Program-made: the position numbers and the translations under genes
Part shown: positions 4,401 through 7,644 of the stretch, in pieces
Layout: every line of letters begins with the position of its first letter
Position numbering within the stretch: position 1 is the first letter of the stretch
Notes under the pieces: generated by a model
What the model saw: the letters and a program-made list of their open reading frames with translations, nothing else
Told to the model about the DNA's origin: nothing
Database searches by the model: none
Assembly (NCBI GenBank): GCA_019247135.1
Contig: JAFAPL010001040.1
Location: 1 to 7,644 of the forward strand
Source of the DNA: Chloroflexota bacterium
GTDB lineage: Bacteria > Chloroflexota > UBA6077 > CF-72
Length of the DNA stretch: 7,644 nucleotides
Reading direction: 5' to 3'

Positions 4401-7273
4401 CTACTGATTCAGAAGTTCCGATGCGCGGCGGACCAGGTCGGTTTTAGACCGCACACCGAGTTTTGCGTACACATTGGCGAGGTGAGTTTCGATAGTCCGT
4501 TCGCCAATCAGCAGTTCGTCGGCGATATTCCGTGCAGACTGCCCCTGGGCTGCAAGAAGCGCGACCTGTCGCTCGCGCGGGCTGAGGCCAGATGGTCCGA
4601 GTGATGCCGCGGTAGCCTTCCGCCCACGCGCTCCCAGTTGTTTCAGCTTTTCGCGGATTCTGTCGCGACGCCACACTGCGCCACAGGAGTCGAAAGTGAG
4701 CGCGGCCTGCTCGAGCCACTCGAGAGCCTCGCCTCGATTGGACTCCAGAAGTATTCGGCCGAGAAGCCCGCTTGCACGCGCCGAATAGGCCTTGCAGCTC
4801 GAGACTGATAGGATGTCGACAGCTCGCTGTGCGGCGCCGAGGTCCCCGGCCCAACCGTACGCCATGGCCGTGAGAGCGTGGTAAAACTCGCAATCGATGT
4901 GGTCCGCGATGTCCTGGAGCTGACGTGCCGAGTCGCGCGCCGCTCGACCGTCGCCGCAGGCCGCGGCCGCCTCCGTAACATCTATCAGCACCACTGCCGC
5001 GAACGGTTCCGCACCGGTGGCCAGGACCCGCGCTGCAGTCTGCTGCAGGATTGCGAGCGCCTCCGACACGGCGCCCGCATGCCAGGCAAGGAGCCCCTCC
5101 GCGTGGCCAAGGAAATAACTGAAGAACTGCCAGTCACGGATGTTCACTGCGCCTTTCGCGCGTTCCAGATCGGTCCGGCCTCGGAAACCTGGCCGGCTTC
5201 GATTGCGCAGCGCTCCGAAAATCACGCCAATAGCCCGTCGCTTGCTCAGCTCACCGATTGCGCGTGCCTCGGCATCCCGCGCACACACAAGCGCTGAGCG
5301 AAACTTACCCGCGAACCAGTGCACGATCGTCTGCCACTCGGGGAGGATGCTGTCGCGCCAGTCAGGATCGAGCGCCTTGGCGGAGTCGATGAGCGGAAGA
5401 GCCAAACCGGGCCGACCACATGCAGCGAGGTTGCAGGCACGGATGGTGTAGCCCACTGTTAACCGGTAGATCCTGCGTTCCTGCGACGCGATCGCGTTGC
5501 TGCGGTCCAGCGCGGCGTCCGCTTGGCTGAAAAGACCGCGGACGAATGCGGCGAAGCCGGTGGCATGCAGCGCTTGGAGCTCGGCGAAAGGTTCCCTTTC
5601 TGCTGCCGCGGCGTGCGCGACCGCCAGCGCGGCCAATTGCATACCCGCGTAATCACCATGCAATCCGCGTAGCCACGCCAGCTCGTTGGCAGCCAGCAAC
5701 GCGCTTCCATAATCGCCTGCCTGTTGAAACAGGGCGTGTGGGTGCGTGCAGCTCACCTCGGCGTGGGCCAGATCACCCGTGCCCCAGCCGAGAAAATTGG
5801 CCAGGCGAAACTTGACGGCCGCCCGGGCCGCGGCATCCGTCGAACCATCCAGGAGCGAATCGAGGGCCTGCAGCGAGTTGATGCCAAGCGCGGCGTGCGC
5901 GTCCGCACGGTGGTCGACGACCCACTCGGCTCGCCACGAGACCGCGTCAACCAACCCAAGCCACCGCGGGTCACCTGTCGGAACGAGCTCCACCAGCGCG
6001 CCGAGGAGTGCCAGAGACTCACGGTACGCAGCGCGGGCTTCGGCTTCTCGGATGGCCGTAGTGAGTGCATCGATAGCTTCTGCGTCACCAATCGCAGCCG
6101 AGCGCGCGAAGTGAGGAGCCGCCTCTGCGGCCCTAGCGTCAGCCAATAGTGCGCGGCCGAGCCGCCGGTGCAGTCCGCGACGTCGCGCACCCCCAATGCG
6201 CTCGTAAATCGCCTGCTCGATGAGCGGATGCGAGATTTCGTAGCTGAGCTCGGGACCACGTTCCATCTCGACAACCAAACGCGAGCGGTCGAGTTGTTCC
6301 AGGGCACGTGGCAGATGCTCGGTTGGCACACCGACAAAACCTCCGAGGTCGCGAAGTCGACGCGCCGTCCCAGGGTGGCCAGAACTTCCAGCAGTTCGAG
6401 TTGCGCCTCGTTGAGGTCCTGCAGTCGGGTGCTGATGCGGTCTGCGAGCTCCTCCGGAAGGGAGTGGAGCTCGGGCGCCGCGAAGTCCGCGCCCGCGTCA
6501 ACCAGCGCCTGCAGGAGACCAAGCGCGAACAGTGGATTACCGAGCGATCGTTGCGCCAGCCAAGCAACAAGAGCGGGCGGTGGAGGTCCGCCGATTACGC
6601 CCTGAACGAGGTTGCCGAGGGCGTCGCGATCCAGCGGCCGCAGCTCCAGCCGGGCCAGGAAGCCTTCTTGCTCCAGGCCTAGAGTGATACGCGTACCAGT
6701 CGGATGGTCGGCTAGCTCGGCTGGCCTGGCAGCGGCCACGACCAACACGCGCGCCTGTGAGATGTTGCGCGCCAGGTATCCAAGACATTCCCACGAGGAG
6801 CCGTCGGCCAGATGAACATCGTCCAGGAAACACAGCAGGGGCATGCGGCTCGCCAGGTTGTCGATGATCGTGGCGAGACCTTCGAGTAGCCGCAAGCGCG
6901 GCGGCTCCTGGGCCAAGCCTGGAGGCCGGATAGCAGCCACGCTGCGGATGAGGACCGCCAGATCGTCTAGAACCCCGCCACACACCTCAGCGACATCGGT
7001 CGAAGCGAGTCCGCGCAGATGCCGCTCGAGCGCCTCTGACCAGACCCCGAACGAGGCGTTCTCGCCGAGTGGATACGCACGCGCAGAAAGCGCGATGGTT
7101 TTGGTGCGCGGTCGGGCGAGAAACTCGCGGACCAGTCGAGTCTTACCGATCCCGGGGTCCGCGAGCAGCAGCACCGAGCGAAACTCTCCGGCCGACGCTC
7201 GGCGATACTCACGCTGGAGCGCGGCGAGCTCGGTGTCTCTGCCCACAAGCCTCGTCGCCCACGGGACGGACAT
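4401..7273 (-). pseudogene. LAL-family LuxR transcriptional regulator (AAA-type ATPase, TPR-like region, LuxR HTH), one frameshift
   Basis: Restored across one lesion, this is a 957-residue large ATP-binding LuxR regulator, a normal length for the family. Residues 9-16 (LVGRDTEL) open the ATPase domain. The Walker A motif is ADPGIGKT (38-45, bases 7139-7162), Walker B is LLCFLDDVH (146-154), and VLVVAAARP (176-184) matches the sensor strand. A helical, TPR-like middle follows. The last 62 residues (4404-4589) are a LuxR helix-turn-helix: LSPRERQVALLAAQG, the IADELLIGERTIETHLANVYAKLGV core, and RSKTDLV. The first frame is correct to VDFAT. The continuation LGGFVGVPTEHLPRALEQLDRSRLVVE is in the -1 frame, as if one C was lost from a CCC at about 6346-6349. 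Translation as written would stop at 5753. The ATG at 7273 is preferred over the upstream TTG (7420) because LAL proteins begin about ten residues before LVGR; GGAA six bases upstream is a weak ribosome site. A haloperoxidase-like gene follows on the same strand and may have been its target. Confidence 0.87.
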
Positions 7274-7284
7274 TGGCGTTCCGA

Positions 7285-7644
7285 TTATGCTGCCGGCGCC
7301 CACCTCCGCGCTGCTCCGAATTGCGCCTGTGTCAAACTCAGCTCGGCAGAAATCGGCCCTGCATGGAGGATTCGAGCGGCTCCTAGTTCTGTCGCTGGAA
7401 CTTGTGCCGAGTGAGGCCAAACACTGAATTCGTCTTCAGCCCAGACACGGCAAACGGGGTGGCGGTCGTCCGCGAACAAGAGACGACCCGCTGAGGCTGC
7501 CACAGGACCAGGCGCCCGGCAATCGGTCAGGACCGTTCCGCGAGCTGCGATCGTCCAGGGCGAGCCACGTAGCTTGCGCACGAACGCGGAAAACCGTGGA
7601 TCGGATGTCGTGCCCACGCGTGGATCGAGACACACGAGACGCGC
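7285..7644 (-). CDS. Unrecognised open frame entering from the right edge, ending 11 bp before the LAL start
   Basis: The frame is open from the right edge to a TAA at 7285-7287; a GTG at 7635 is the first possible start inside the window. It reads VCLDPRVGTTSDPRFSAF, VRKLRGSPWTIAARG, and later LLFADDRHPVCRVWAEDEF. I recognise no family, membrane segment or signal peptide. The first 65 or so codons have mostly G/C third positions, as expected of a real gene here. After about base 7440 the third positions become A/T-rich, so the true coding part may end or shift frame there. If real, it is the 3' end of a gene on the same strand as the LAL regulator and close enough to share a transcript. A decayed remnant or a chance frame is equally possible. 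Confidence 0.28.
   Translation of the reverse strand, partial: ARLVCLDPRVGTTSDPRFSAFVRKLRGSPWTIAARGTVLTDCRAPGPVAASAGRLLFADDRHPVCRVWAEDEFSVWPHSAQVPATELGAARILHAGPISAELSLTQAQFGAARRWAPAA

Noticed and set aside
5724..6149. Plus-strand open frames opposite the LAL middle region
   Set aside because: They are mirror frames of a helical, Ala-rich coding region in high-GC DNA; no ribosome sites or recognisable motifs.
5753..6345. Extension of the first LAL frame beyond the frameshift
   Set aside because: The sequence after VDFAT in that frame becomes Ser/Arg/Trp-rich and unlike LAL proteins, while the other frame carries the family-like continuation, so this stretch is out-of-frame read-through.
7330..7335. 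Consensus -35 TTGACA on the minus strand before the LAL start
   Set aside because: No -10-like hexamer is found 16-19 bases downstream (the sequence there is AGCGCG-like), so a promoter cannot be supported.
6843..7427. Plus-strand open frame of 194 codons opposite the LAL ATPase domain
   Set aside because: It is antisense to clear Walker A and Walker B sequence and has a low-complexity Ser/Arg/Pro composition with no family resemblance.
7595..7627. Two copies of CGTGGATCG near the right edge
   Set aside because: Nine-base direct repeats occur by chance at this length and composition, and no third copy or mobile-element end accompanies them.

Overview
The window is GC-rich, and its protein families point to a soil-type actinobacterium. 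These are secreted RLVDTR-type repeat proteins, a large LAL-type LuxR regulator, and a vanadium-haloperoxidase-like PAP2 enzyme with a Sec-type signal peptide. The lineage inside Actinomycetota cannot be fixed from the sequence alone. I found no mobile element, CRISPR array, tRNA or rRNA.

Layout. Bases 1-473 (+) hold the 3' end of a secreted tandem-repeat protein whose 5' part lies left of the window. It is followed at once by a 5'-truncated DoxX remnant (518-838, +). After a gap with two small hairpins comes an intact MOSC-domain gene (1074-1865, +). Bases 1866-2397 contain no intact gene, only a probable C-terminal remnant of a GDPD/PI-PLC-like TIM-barrel enzyme on the minus strand (about 2040-2201). 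A small four-helix membrane protein follows (2398-2901, +).

From 3031 to the right edge everything recognisable is on the minus strand. A LAL regulator (start 7273, stop 4401) lies upstream of a vanadium-haloperoxidase-like gene (start 4311, stop 3031). Both are broken. The haloperoxidase carries a +1 frameshift near 4087, a -1 frameshift near 3777 and a stop codon at 3706-3708. The regulator carries a -1 frameshift near 6347. A 12-bp-arm palindrome (4374-4399) sits between them, where it could be the regulator's operator, the upstream gene's terminator, or both. At the right edge an unrecognised open frame runs up to 11 bp before the regulator start.

The regulator and haloperoxidase look like a regulator-target pair that has lost function together. 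With the DoxX and GDPD-like remnants, this makes an unusually decayed 7.6 kb in which only the MOSC gene, the small membrane protein and the edge repeat protein look intact. Indel errors in a draft assembly could explain the frameshifts. They would not explain the missing DoxX N-terminus, the GDPD-like remnant, or easily the in-frame stop. I do not see a convincing new multi-gene system; the most informative signals are the decay pattern and the palindrome.
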